From PGYU01 sp964637845 (GTDB lineage Bacteria > Bacteroidota > Ignavibacteria > Kapaibacteriales > UBA2268), in contig CAZWXI010000002.1 in NCBI GenBank assembly GCA_964637845.1, positions 30,782 to 94,781 on the forward strand: a DNA stretch of 64,000 nucleotides. Reading direction: 5' to 3'. Below, piece after piece: positions 55,298 to 63,189 of the stretch; within the stretch, counting starts at the first letter, position 1; each line of letters opens with the position of its first letter. The notes beneath the pieces are model-generated. The model did no database searches. It had not been told where the DNA came from and saw nothing but the letters and a program-made list of their open reading frames with translations. The translations under genes were made by a program, and so were the position numbers.

Positions 55298-56026
55298 TTT
55301 GCGAACGATTACGAATTTGAAGCTTTTATATATCAAAAATATTGATATCACCAATAATACAACAGCCCAAAACCAGTGGGGTAGAAGTAAGTATTGAGCC
55401 ATTACCTGAGTATCGGATAAATTTCTATTTCCGTCAACAATTGCTCCCTTTGAAAATAAATAATCTATACTCTGGTACATACTTGCAAATGCCTGTACGG
55501 CGAGGATTTGTAATGTTATAGACTTCAGAGTGTCTTTTCCTTTATAAGCAATAAATGTCATGACAACTGAAAAGAGCAATATCATTATGAAGCCGAAACC
55601 AAACCATGGACGAACCCACAAAATTGTTGAAAGTATAAGAAAAAAACTTAAAATATATAATACGATTACTGTGCTTCTCTTATTAGCAGATGCTACCAAA
55701 AAAAGAGAACCTGCTATTGTTGGTCCTATTGGTCCTGCCGCTGCAATGATGGCATTACCCAATCCCCCAAGAAATAATGATGTATAGCTAAATTGTGCAT
55801 ATCCCGAGCCGTCAGGAGCCAAATACAAAACTTTAAAATCCGCACCTAATAATACTGCGGTTAGCCCATGAGCAAGTTCGTGAAACCAAGTTCCGAGAAT
55901 CGTAAACGGGTATAATATCATATTCCCGAATGGTACGTTCCAAAGTATGATAGTCAACAATCCGAACCCCATAACCATAAATAAGGGCGTATTTGTGTTA
56001 ACGTTGCTGATTTCTTTATTTGTCAT
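55265..56026 (-). CDS. M50B-type membrane metalloprotease
   Basis: Integral membrane protein of 253 residues, with 6-7 hydrophobic helices. The first half has the zinc motif HELAH in GTWFHELAHGLTAVLLGA, followed by PDGSGYAQFS and the GGLGNAIIAAAGPIGPTIAGS helix. That is the arrangement of the peptidase M50B-like group, distant relatives of site-2 proteases. The partner NPDG/LDG-type motif of canonical S2P is not evident, so substrate cleavage within the membrane is likely but unproven. It is transcribed toward the B12 operon with a 33-bp tail-to-tail overlap and is divergent from uvrB across 68 bp. No link to B12 uptake is implied by strand. Confidence 0.88.
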   Translation of the reverse strand: MTNKEISNVNTNTPLFMVMGFGLLTIILWNVPFGNMILYPFTILGTWFHELAHGLTAVLLGADFKVLYLAPDGSGYAQFSYTSLFLGGLGNAIIAAAGPIGPTIAGSLFLVASANKRSTVIVLYILSFFLILSTILWVRPWFGFGFIMILLFSVVMTFIAYKGKDTLKSITLQILAVQAFASMYQSIDYLFSKGAIVDGNRNLSDTQVMAQYLLLPHWFWAVVLLVISIFLIYKSFKFVIVRKSPDKNNPVRI

Positions 56027-56094
56027 TTATAATTATTCCTTATTTTTATAAGTTTTGACGTATAAATATCATAAAATTTGTTAATGTTATCAAT

Positions 56095-58134
56095 ATGAAT
56101 AGATTTGCCTTAAAATCGAATTATAAACCTGCGGGCGACCAGCCGAAAGCGATACATGAGTTAATTGAAGGATTAAATCGAGGAGACAAATACCAGACTT
56201 TATTGGGTGTGACGGGTTCAGGCAAGACATTCACAATGTCAAATGTTATTGAACAAGTTCAAAAGCCTACTTTGGTAATCTCACCAAACAAAACTTTAGC
56301 AGCACAGCTTTATGGAGAATTTAAAGCATTTTTCCCCGACAACGCCGTTGAATATTTTATTTCATATTACGATTACTATCAACCAGAAGCATACATTGCC
56401 AAATCCGACACATACATCGAGAAAGATTTTTCCATTAATGATGAAATTGATAGGCTGCGACTCAAAGCCACAAGTAATTTGGTTGAGGGCAGAAGAGATA
56501 TAATTATAGTTGCATCCGTTAGTTGCATTTACAGCATCGGTAGGAAAGAAGATTTTGAGCAATTCATGTATGTTATAAGACGCGGAATGTTCGTGTCTCG
56601 CCAAAAAATGCTTTATAAATTATCCGAATTGCACTACGAACGTAATGATTATGACTTTCGGCGTGGAAATTTCAGGGTACGAGGCGATATTATTGATATT
56701 GTTCCTGCATATGAGGATAAATTCGCCTACAGAATTGAATTTTTTGGAGACGAAATTGATAGAATTTCAACTATTGATGTTAAGTCCGGTAAAGTAGTCG
56801 AAGAAAACGATGAAATTATTCTGCATCCCGCTAAGTTATTTGTCACCCCCGAAGATAGACTCACTATTGCAATGCAATATATCAGAGATGAATTACATGA
56901 AAGAACTAAGGAACTTCGCAATCAAGAAAAATACATCGAAGCTCAACGACTCGAACAACGTACTCTTTTCGACCTTGAAATGATGAAAGAGGTTGGTTAC
57001 TGCTCGGGCATTGAAAATTATTCCATGCATCTCACAGGAAGAACTTTTGGAGAAAGACCGCATTGTATTTTCGATTTCTTTCCTGAAGATTATCTCCTGA
57101 TAATTGACGAAAGTCACGTTTCAGTACCACAAATAAGAGGTATGTACAACGGTGACAGGTCCCGTAAAATAAGTTTAGTCGAACATGGTTTCCGACTCCC
57201 CTCAGCGTTGGAAAACAGACCACTTCGCTTTGATGAATTCGAATCACTAATTAATCAAGCAGTGTTCGTCAGTGCTACACCCGGCCATTATGAGCTTGAA
57301 AAGTGCGATGGCGTTTTCGTTGAACAAGTTATTAGACCAACAGGTTTGCTTGACCCTAAAATCTCGGTTCGCCCAATCAAAACTCAAATTGATGACCTGC
57401 TTGCTGAAATTAGAACACGAGTAGAAAAAAAGGAAAGAACTCTTGTGACGACACTAACAAAACGTATGGCTGAGGATTTAGCAGATTATTTGAAAAATTT
57501 AAACATCTATGTTGCCTATATTCATTCAGATGTTGATTCTCTTGAGCGAGTCGAGATTATTCGGAATTTAAGGCTTGGAACTTATGATGTCCTTGTAGGC
57601 GTGAATTTATTGAGGGAAGGGCTGGATTTGCCAGAAGTTTCATTAGTTGCAGTCTTGGATGCTGATAAAGAAGGATTTCTTAGGAGTGAAACCTCTTTGC
57701 TTCAGATAGCAGGGAGAACTGCTCGAAATGTCGATGGATTAGTGATCCTTTACGCCGATAAATTAACCAAATCTATCAATAATTTAATTGATGAAACTAA
57801 TCGCAGAAGGCAATTACAAATCGAATATAATAATGCTAACGGTATTAATCCGACAACTATTTATAAATCACTCGAAGAGATTTTATCTTCAACATCTATT
57901 GCAGATATTCACCATCCGCAAGTGACTAAAGTACGCAAATTACTGCCTCAAGAAATCAAAATTGTCGCTGAACCCGTTGTGAAATATATGTCCGAAAAAC
58001 AAAAACGAGAAATTCTCAGGCAAATGTTTGACGAGATGAAAATAGCCGCTAAAAATCTTGACTTTGAGCTTGCCGCTGAACTGAGAGATAAAATCAATTC
58101 GCTAAAGATAGAATGGAATTTAACCTCTAATTGA
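56095..58134 (+). CDS. uvrB: UvrABC excinuclease subunit B
   Basis: DNA-damage recognition helicase of nucleotide excision repair; loads onto lesions with UvrA and recruits UvrC. Walker A is LGVTGSGKTFT, with the TLAAQLYGEFK helicase motif, the lesion-probing beta-hairpin YYDYYQPEAYI, DESH (motif II), SATPGHYELEK (III), VGVNLLREGLDLPEVSLVA (V) and QIAGRTARN (VI). The C-terminal UVR domain that binds UvrC is present (MFDEMKIAAKNLDFELAAELRD). Its 679 residues are the standard length. The last 15 bp overlap the convergent acetoacetate-CoA ligase gene. Very secure. Confidence 0.98.
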   Translation: MNRFALKSNYKPAGDQPKAIHELIEGLNRGDKYQTLLGVTGSGKTFTMSNVIEQVQKPTLVISPNKTLAAQLYGEFKAFFPDNAVEYFISYYDYYQPEAYIAKSDTYIEKDFSINDEIDRLRLKATSNLVEGRRDIIIVASVSCIYSIGRKEDFEQFMYVIRRGMFVSRQKMLYKLSELHYERNDYDFRRGNFRVRGDIIDIVPAYEDKFAYRIEFFGDEIDRISTIDVKSGKVVEENDEIILHPAKLFVTPEDRLTIAMQYIRDELHERTKELRNQEKYIEAQRLEQRTLFDLEMMKEVGYCSGIENYSMHLTGRTFGERPHCIFDFFPEDYLLIIDESHVSVPQIRGMYNGDRSRKISLVEHGFRLPSALENRPLRFDEFESLINQAVFVSATPGHYELEKCDGVFVEQVIRPTGLLDPKISVRPIKTQIDDLLAEIRTRVEKKERTLVTTLTKRMAEDLADYLKNLNIYVAYIHSDVDSLERVEIIRNLRLGTYDVLVGVNLLREGLDLPEVSLVAVLDADKEGFLRSETSLLQIAGRTARNVDGLVILYADKLTKSINNLIDETNRRRQLQIEYNNANGINPTTIYKSLEEILSSTSIADIHHPQVTKVRKLLPQEIKIVAEPVVKYMSEKQKREILRQMFDEMKIAAKNLDFELAAELRDKINSLKIEWNLTSN

Positions 58135-60084
58135 ATCGGCTAATTTTGAGAATACATCTAACGACTTAGGATTGGCAATTGATGCCTTATTTTTGACTTC
58201 CAGACCCAAAAGTGTTTGAAGAACAGCTAATTCTACTTTTTTCCCATTTAGTGTTACGGGAACTTCATGTATCTGGAATATCATCTTTGGAACATGGCGT
58301 GGAGTTAAGCTCTTACGGATTTCGTTCCTTATATTCTCAATATGCCCATCGTTCAATTTGTCTTGATTTTTTAGTACAACAAATAAAATCACATCTTCAT
58401 CTCCACTCCTAGGATATCCAACAACAATGGAATCGGCGACGTAGTCAATTGCCTCGACAATCCTGTATATTTCCGCTGTACCAATTCTTACACCACCCGG
58501 GTTAAGTGTTGCATCTGAACGCCCGTGTACAATTACTCCACCGTTCTTAGTAATTGTTATAAAATCTCCGTGTCTCCAAATGCCCGGATAAACATCAAAG
58601 TATGCTGATTCATACCTTTCGTCATCAGGGTCATTCCAAAAATAAATGGGCATGGAGGGGAAGGGGGCCGTACAAACGAGTTCCCCTTTCTGCTCGGTAA
58701 CTGGTTCCCCGGTATCGTCCCATGATTCGACTTTCATACCTAAACCTCTGCATTGAATTTCTTCTGAATAAACAGGTAAATTAGGATTTCCCAGCATAAA
58801 ACATGAAATAATATCGGTCCCACCCGATATTGACGATAACCGTAAGTCGCTTTTCACATTTCTGTAAACCCATTCAAAATTATCTTTTGATAAGGGGGAG
58901 CCTGTGGAAAGAATAACTTTTAAATCATATAAATTGTACTCCTCCTTTGGCTCAAGACCGGCTTTTTGGCATGTGGTCAGGAATTTCGGACTTGTGCCAA
59001 ATACCGTGATGCCCTCGTCTTGAACTATTTTCCATAAAATACCCAAATCCGGATATGATGGACTTCCGTCGTATAAAACTACTGTTGCACCCACACTCAA
59101 TGAACTAACGAGCCAGTTCCACATCATCCAACCGCAAGTGGTAAAATAGAATATCTTATCCATGTCGGTTAAATTTGTATGCAGAACAAGTTCTTTCATG
59201 TGCTGAAGTATTGTTCCGCCAGCACCATGAACGATACATTTGGGTACACCTGTTGTACCTGATGAGTACATGATATAAACAGGATGGTCGAAATCGCTCA
59301 TTACAAAATCAATTTCATCGGCATCATTTGAAAGTAAGCTTTCCCATGAAATATAATCAATACCATTTAAATCGCTACTTATTTGGTTTATAATAATGAG
59401 ATGTTCAATTTTGTTCAATTGATTAATTATTTCAACTAAATTGTCTTTCATTATAATTTCTTTGCCATTATAAGTGTAACCATCAACAGCAATGAGCACT
59501 TTCGGTTCAACTTGCGCAAATCTGTCAACTACACCGTTTACTCCGAAATCGGGTGATGTAGATGTCCAAATTGCACCTAAGGATGTCGTAGCAAGCATAG
59601 CTATTATCGCCTGTGGGTTATTGCTTATATATCCGGCAACTCTATCGCCTTGGGATACTCCTAATGCTTTCAAACCCGCGGCACACTTGATTGTCTGAAG
59701 GAATAATTCACTAAAAGTCATGTAAGTTGGCTTGCCAATTTCAGTATAATATGCGATTGCAAGCTCTTCATCCCTGAAACGAAGCAGATTCTCGGCGAAA
59801 TTTAATTTTGCTCCTTTGAACCATTGATAATTCCTGATATCTTCAGTTTTGCTTCCTGTCTTGATTCTCGTTAAAATCTTCTGTGCAGGTCTATAATATA
59901 TAATATCCATAAACTCTGAGATATCTTCCCAAAAGTTGGCTATGTAATTTATTGACCAATCATAAAGCTCATCATAGGAGGAAATCTTTAGTGAATACTT
60001 CAAGTTTATGAAATTTATAAATTGGGTCATGTTGGATTCACGTATCGCATCATCCGACGGCACCCATAATTGTGCTTGATTCAT
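58120..60084 (-). CDS. Acetoacetate-CoA ligase
   Basis: ATP-dependent enzyme activating acetoacetate to acetoacetyl-CoA through an acyl-adenylate (acyl-CoA synthetase family, ~654 residues, the usual length of this subgroup). The AMP-binding loop is YSSGTTGVPKCIVHG. It is followed by TTCGWMMWNWLVSSLSVGAT, SGGTDIISCF, RHGDFITI, GRSDATLNPGGVRIGTAEIY and the catalytic Lys in LNGKKVEL. The GWMMWN and GSPLS(K) blocks are characteristic of acetoacetyl-CoA synthetases rather than acetyl-CoA synthetases. It would feed ketone-body carbon into central metabolism, consistent with tyrosine breakdown to acetoacetate (see HPPD at 63190). No neighbour is an obvious pathway partner. Confidence 0.92.
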   Translation of the reverse strand: MNQAQLWVPSDDAIRESNMTQFINFINLKYSLKISSYDELYDWSINYIANFWEDISEFMDIIYYRPAQKILTRIKTGSKTEDIRNYQWFKGAKLNFAENLLRFRDEELAIAYYTEIGKPTYMTFSELFLQTIKCAAGLKALGVSQGDRVAGYISNNPQAIIAMLATTSLGAIWTSTSPDFGVNGVVDRFAQVEPKVLIAVDGYTYNGKEIIMKDNLVEIINQLNKIEHLIIINQISSDLNGIDYISWESLLSNDADEIDFVMSDFDHPVYIMYSSGTTGVPKCIVHGAGGTILQHMKELVLHTNLTDMDKIFYFTTCGWMMWNWLVSSLSVGATVVLYDGSPSYPDLGILWKIVQDEGITVFGTSPKFLTTCQKAGLEPKEEYNLYDLKVILSTGSPLSKDNFEWVYRNVKSDLRLSSISGGTDIISCFMLGNPNLPVYSEEIQCRGLGMKVESWDDTGEPVTEQKGELVCTAPFPSMPIYFWNDPDDERYESAYFDVYPGIWRHGDFITITKNGGVIVHGRSDATLNPGGVRIGTAEIYRIVEAIDYVADSIVVGYPRSGDEDVILFVVLKNQDKLNDGHIENIRNEIRKSLTPRHVPKMIFQIHEVPVTLNGKKVELAVLQTLLGLEVKNKASIANPKSLDVFSKLADSIRG

Positions 60085-60158
60085 TGAGAGCCTTAATTGT
60101 GAAAATTATTCTGACGTGAGAGACTTGGGCGTATTGAGTTATATTAATAATTGGTTGT

Positions 60159-62378
60159 TTATATGCGTTGGATTGGTTTTGAGGGGATTTTTATTGTAAC
60201 TTCTGTACCTTCACCAATGGCACTTTTCGCTTCGATTAAACCGTTATTCATATCCATGAACTCTTTGCACAAAATTAGTCCCAATCCGGTGCCTTTCTCT
60301 CTTGAAGTTCCAAATGTAGAATAATGTACATCTATTCGGAAAAGCTTTTTCATGTCTTCTTCGCTAATGCCAACACCTGTATCTTTAACTTTCAATTCCA
60401 CATATTCAGAGTTCAGCTTTGTTGATACTGCTACTTTGCCGTCACGGGATGTAAATTTTATCGCATTTGAAATTAAATTTCTTATTACGGTGTTCACCAT
60501 GTTTGGGTCTCCGTAAGCAAGGACGGGACCACCGTTATTGTTGAATATTTCGATACCCTTGTTCTTTGCCGCTTCTGATAATAATTTAACATTTTCCGAA
60601 ATCAGATACGACAAATCTATCATTTGCCTTTCAGCTTTTAGCGAACCGCTTTGTGTCTTTGACCAATAAAGCAAATTCTCAAGCAGATTGGACAAATGAA
60701 CTCCTGCTTTGTGTATTTGAGAAACAAGCTCCACAAGTTGGCTTTCTGACATTACATGAGATTTACTCCTTATTGTATCTGCCGATAGCACTATTGCATG
60801 AAGCGGATTTTTCAGGTCATGAGCAATTATCGAGAAAAACTTATCTTTGGTTGAGTTGGCTTCTGTCAGTTTTTTCTCATTCTCTATTAATGTATCCAAT
60901 ATTTCTCGCATCTTGTCGGTCTGTGCGATGATTTTTATATTCTTCTCATTTAATATCTTATTAGTACGGACATTGTTTTTGTGCCGAAAATAAAACATAA
61001 TCATCAACATAAACACTAAGAATGAGATTGCTATAAATGATGTCTTCTGTATGTTGTTCATGCGCCTTTGGTGTTCGTTCTGCTGCCGGAGTATTATATT
61101 TTCCTTGTCTTTTTTATCAACTGCGTACGTTATTTTAAGTTCAGCAATTTTTTTGTTCACTTCATCATTCATCAAATTATCTTTCGTACTCGTGTATAAT
61201 TTATAATAATCAAGTGCCGTTTTGTAATTGCCCAAATCCCTGTACAATTCGTGATAAATCTCATATGCTGTCAGCATCTGTCTCTGCTCACCCTGAAGTC
61301 GTGCTATCTCGAATGCACGGTCAAGTTGTACTAATGCTTCATCGTAATTCTTTTTTTGCATATAAATCTGGGCGACTGTTGTCAGCGGGTGGAAAATGCT
61401 ACTGCTGTCTTTTATGTCAAGTTGTGCTTGTATTGAACCCATGCAGTAGTTGAGTGCTTTGTCGTAGTTGCCTAATTGTTTGTGTATCATACCCATATTG
61501 TTCATGGTTATACCAACACTTTGCAAATCATTAATGTCTTCAGCGATTTGCAACGCTTGCTCGTATGACTGCAATGCCTCCTTAATTTTACCTGTCTCGA
61601 AATACACATTTCCCATATTGTTTAGCGCGCGGTTTACTTCTTTCGGTTGGTTTTCTTTTTGGCTTACTTCCAAAGCTCTTTTGAAATGGATTAACGCTTC
61701 ATCGTAAATTTTCGTTGAGTAATAAACGCTACCAATTTTATTTAAAACATCTGCTAAATCTTGAATTCTATTTATGGCTTCAACAATTTTCAATGTTTCA
61801 AAATAGTATTCGAGAGCCTTTCCGTAATCGCCTGCGACATGACTTGCAATACCGAGATTATTATAAGATTTGAAAATTTCGTTTGTATCTCCGATGCCTA
61901 TTCTTATTTGGAGGGATTTTTCGTAGAACTCGATTGCTTCTTTGTAAGCTCTTAAATTGTAATAGATTATACCGATATTATTTAATGATTTTGCCATCCC
62001 GACTTTGTCTTTGTGTATTTCTCTTACTCGCAATGCTTCCACATGATAATCGAGTGCATCGGAATACATTTTCTTGTAATCATGAGCGAGTCCGAGATTA
62101 CTGTAAGAATTTGCGATTTCAGTCGGCAGATTTTTGGATAATGCTATTCTCAATGCTCTATTGGCATAATCAATAGCTTTGTCGGGCTGATTTGCCACAA
62201 CTTCTTTGGCAAGTTCATTCATCTTTGCCGCTCTCTCTTCTTCGGGCAAAGCAAATAAGAAGGATTCGATATTTGTGGTATCACTCGGAACTGGCTCGTA
62301 AGCAAAAATACTCAAACTCGTAATATACAAGAGAGCTAATATTACGTAAAAGCACATATAATAATTATGGTTTTTCAT
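60159..62378 (-). CDS. TPR-containing sensor histidine kinase
   Basis: Membrane sensor kinase of 739 residues. A signal-anchor helix or signal peptide (YYMCFYVILALLYITSLSIFA) starts a periplasmic block of about eight TPR units (for example SLNNIGIIYYNLRAYKEAIE and NMGNVYFETGKIKEALQSY). One transmembrane helix follows (TSFIAISFLVFMLMIMFYF). The HisKA H-box is FSIIAHDLKNPLHAI (His520) and the HATPase domain has RNLISNAIKFTS, KDTGVGISEED and GTGLGLILCKEF. No receiver or PAS domain is present and no response regulator gene is adjacent, so the output pathway is unknown. Same architecture as the kinase cut by the left window edge. Confidence 0.95.
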   Translation of the reverse strand: MKNHNYYMCFYVILALLYITSLSIFAYEPVPSDTTNIESFLFALPEEERAAKMNELAKEVVANQPDKAIDYANRALRIALSKNLPTEIANSYSNLGLAHDYKKMYSDALDYHVEALRVREIHKDKVGMAKSLNNIGIIYYNLRAYKEAIEFYEKSLQIRIGIGDTNEIFKSYNNLGIASHVAGDYGKALEYYFETLKIVEAINRIQDLADVLNKIGSVYYSTKIYDEALIHFKRALEVSQKENQPKEVNRALNNMGNVYFETGKIKEALQSYEQALQIAEDINDLQSVGITMNNMGMIHKQLGNYDKALNYCMGSIQAQLDIKDSSSIFHPLTTVAQIYMQKKNYDEALVQLDRAFEIARLQGEQRQMLTAYEIYHELYRDLGNYKTALDYYKLYTSTKDNLMNDEVNKKIAELKITYAVDKKDKENIILRQQNEHQRRMNNIQKTSFIAISFLVFMLMIMFYFRHKNNVRTNKILNEKNIKIIAQTDKMREILDTLIENEKKLTEANSTKDKFFSIIAHDLKNPLHAIVLSADTIRSKSHVMSESQLVELVSQIHKAGVHLSNLLENLLYWSKTQSGSLKAERQMIDLSYLISENVKLLSEAAKNKGIEIFNNNGGPVLAYGDPNMVNTVIRNLISNAIKFTSRDGKVAVSTKLNSEYVELKVKDTGVGISEEDMKKLFRIDVHYSTFGTSREKGTGLGLILCKEFMDMNNGLIEAKSAIGEGTEVTIKIPSKPIQRI

Positions 62379-62705
62379 ATTTGACTGTTAATAATCGCCT
62401 TTTTAGTCAAAGTGTACAAATGTCAACAACAAATTTAATGAAGATTTTTATATTTTTCATAAAAAAAAGTTTATTTTCATTGCAAATTTATTACTTTAAT
62501 TGCTGAAAATCTACGTAATAATTGAATTTCGTATGGGTGCTAATTTGAAATTGAATACATCATCTCATTCGATTGCAGCATTCGGCATTTTGCTTGTATT
62601 AAAGCTCGTGAAAAATTGTAAAATTAAAATTCTAAATATGATAAAAACACACTACTATTCAGATAGGCTCTATGAGGGTGGTCATGTTCTTGGCTGTGAC
62701 GACCT
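62379..62705. other. Intergenic AT-rich stretch upstream of the kinase and the tandem array
   Basis: No credible gene is seen. A single copy of the array core (AAAAACACACTAC, 62643-62655) lies here, away from the array itself. The stretch must hold the promoter of the histidine kinase (minus strand), but I could not identify one. The open frame 62500-62820 spans this stretch and the array, and I judge it non-coding (see rejected list). Confidence 0.5.
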
Positions 62706-62790
62706 AAAAAACACACTACAAAAAAACACACTACAAAAAAACACACTACAAAAAAACACACTACAAACACACTATAAAAAACACACTACA
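62706..62790 (+). repeat. 15-bp tandem repeat array (AAAAAACACACTACA)
   Basis: Four perfect contiguous copies occupy 62706-62765, followed by a shortened and altered copy (62766-62775) and one more full copy (62776-62790). A single related core occurs upstream at 62643-62655. The unit is 15 bp, not a multiple of the helical repeat, and no spacers separate the copies. It lies just before the palindrome and the small ORF at 62833. Confidence 0.95.
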
Positions 62791-62797
62791 AATAAAC

Positions 62798-62813
62798 AAT
62801 ATTGTACAATATT
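62798..62813 (+). promoter_or_regulatory. 16-bp perfect palindrome upstream of small ORF
   Basis: AATATTGTACAATATT reads identically on both strands and sits between the tandem array and the ribosome-binding site of the 71-codon ORF, 19 bp from its ATG. Size and symmetry fit an operator for a dimeric regulator, though no regulator gene is adjacent. A stem this AT-rich could also form in RNA. Confidence 0.5.
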
Positions 62814-62832
62814 AACTTAATGGAGTAATAAA

Positions 62833-63048
62833 ATGGAATTATTCATTGCGATTCTGTGGTATTTTCAAATTTTAGTTTCCGGTGTCACATACACCACAAA
62901 TGAAGTTGAAACAATTATTCAGGCAAATCAACCGCTTATAGAGGCTGTACAGCAAGACCCTGTTCTCACTAATCATATTATAGAACTTTATGACGGCCAA
63001 ATTGATGCCGTCCAACCGAATGAAAACTTAGAGCCAATAAGAGATTAG
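62833..63048 (+). CDS. Small protein of 71 residues, function unknown
   Basis: Short ORF with good translation signals: a GGAG Shine-Dalgarno about 8 nt before ATG, and a strong terminator starting about 28 bp after its stop. The N-terminus is hydrophobic (MELFIAILWYFQILVSGVTY), consistent with a membrane anchor or uncleaved signal. The remaining ~50 residues are acidic and polar (VETIIQANQPLIEAVQQDP), with helix-like periodicity, and contain no Cys. I do not recognise it. The self-contained layout (array, palindrome, SD, ORF, terminator) argues that it is expressed, but the protein could also be incidental to a structured RNA. Confidence 0.55.
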   Translation: MELFIAILWYFQILVSGVTYTTNEVETIIQANQPLIEAVQQDPVLTNHIIELYDGQIDAVQPNENLEPIRD

Positions 63049-63076
63049 TTTTTAAATTGTCAAATGTCACAGCCGT

Positions 63077-63108
63077 AAAAGGCAATCCCCGTGGTTGCCT
63101 TTTTTTTT
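63077..63108 (+). terminator. Strong intrinsic terminator after the small ORF
   Basis: Nine-base-pair stem AAAAGGCAA (63077-63085) with TTGCCTTTT (63095-63103) and a loop TCCCCGTGG, running into a stretch of nine T residues. This is the clearest plus-strand terminator in the window and separates the small ORF from the hpd gene. Confidence 0.9.
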
Positions 63109-63189
63109 ATATTTTTTTCTTTTCAGCTACGTCAAAAATATTTATTAGATTTGCGTAAATATTTCATCAAAATTACAAAGGAAATGATT

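Noticed and set aside
62706..62790. Possible CRISPR array
   Set aside because: Repeats are 15 bp and contiguous with no unique spacers, and no cas genes are in the window.
62500..62820. Open reading frame of 106 codons across the tandem array
   Set aside because: Its second half is only the 15-bp repeat read as KNTLQ units, it has no convincing ribosome-binding site, and it does not look like protein elsewhere.
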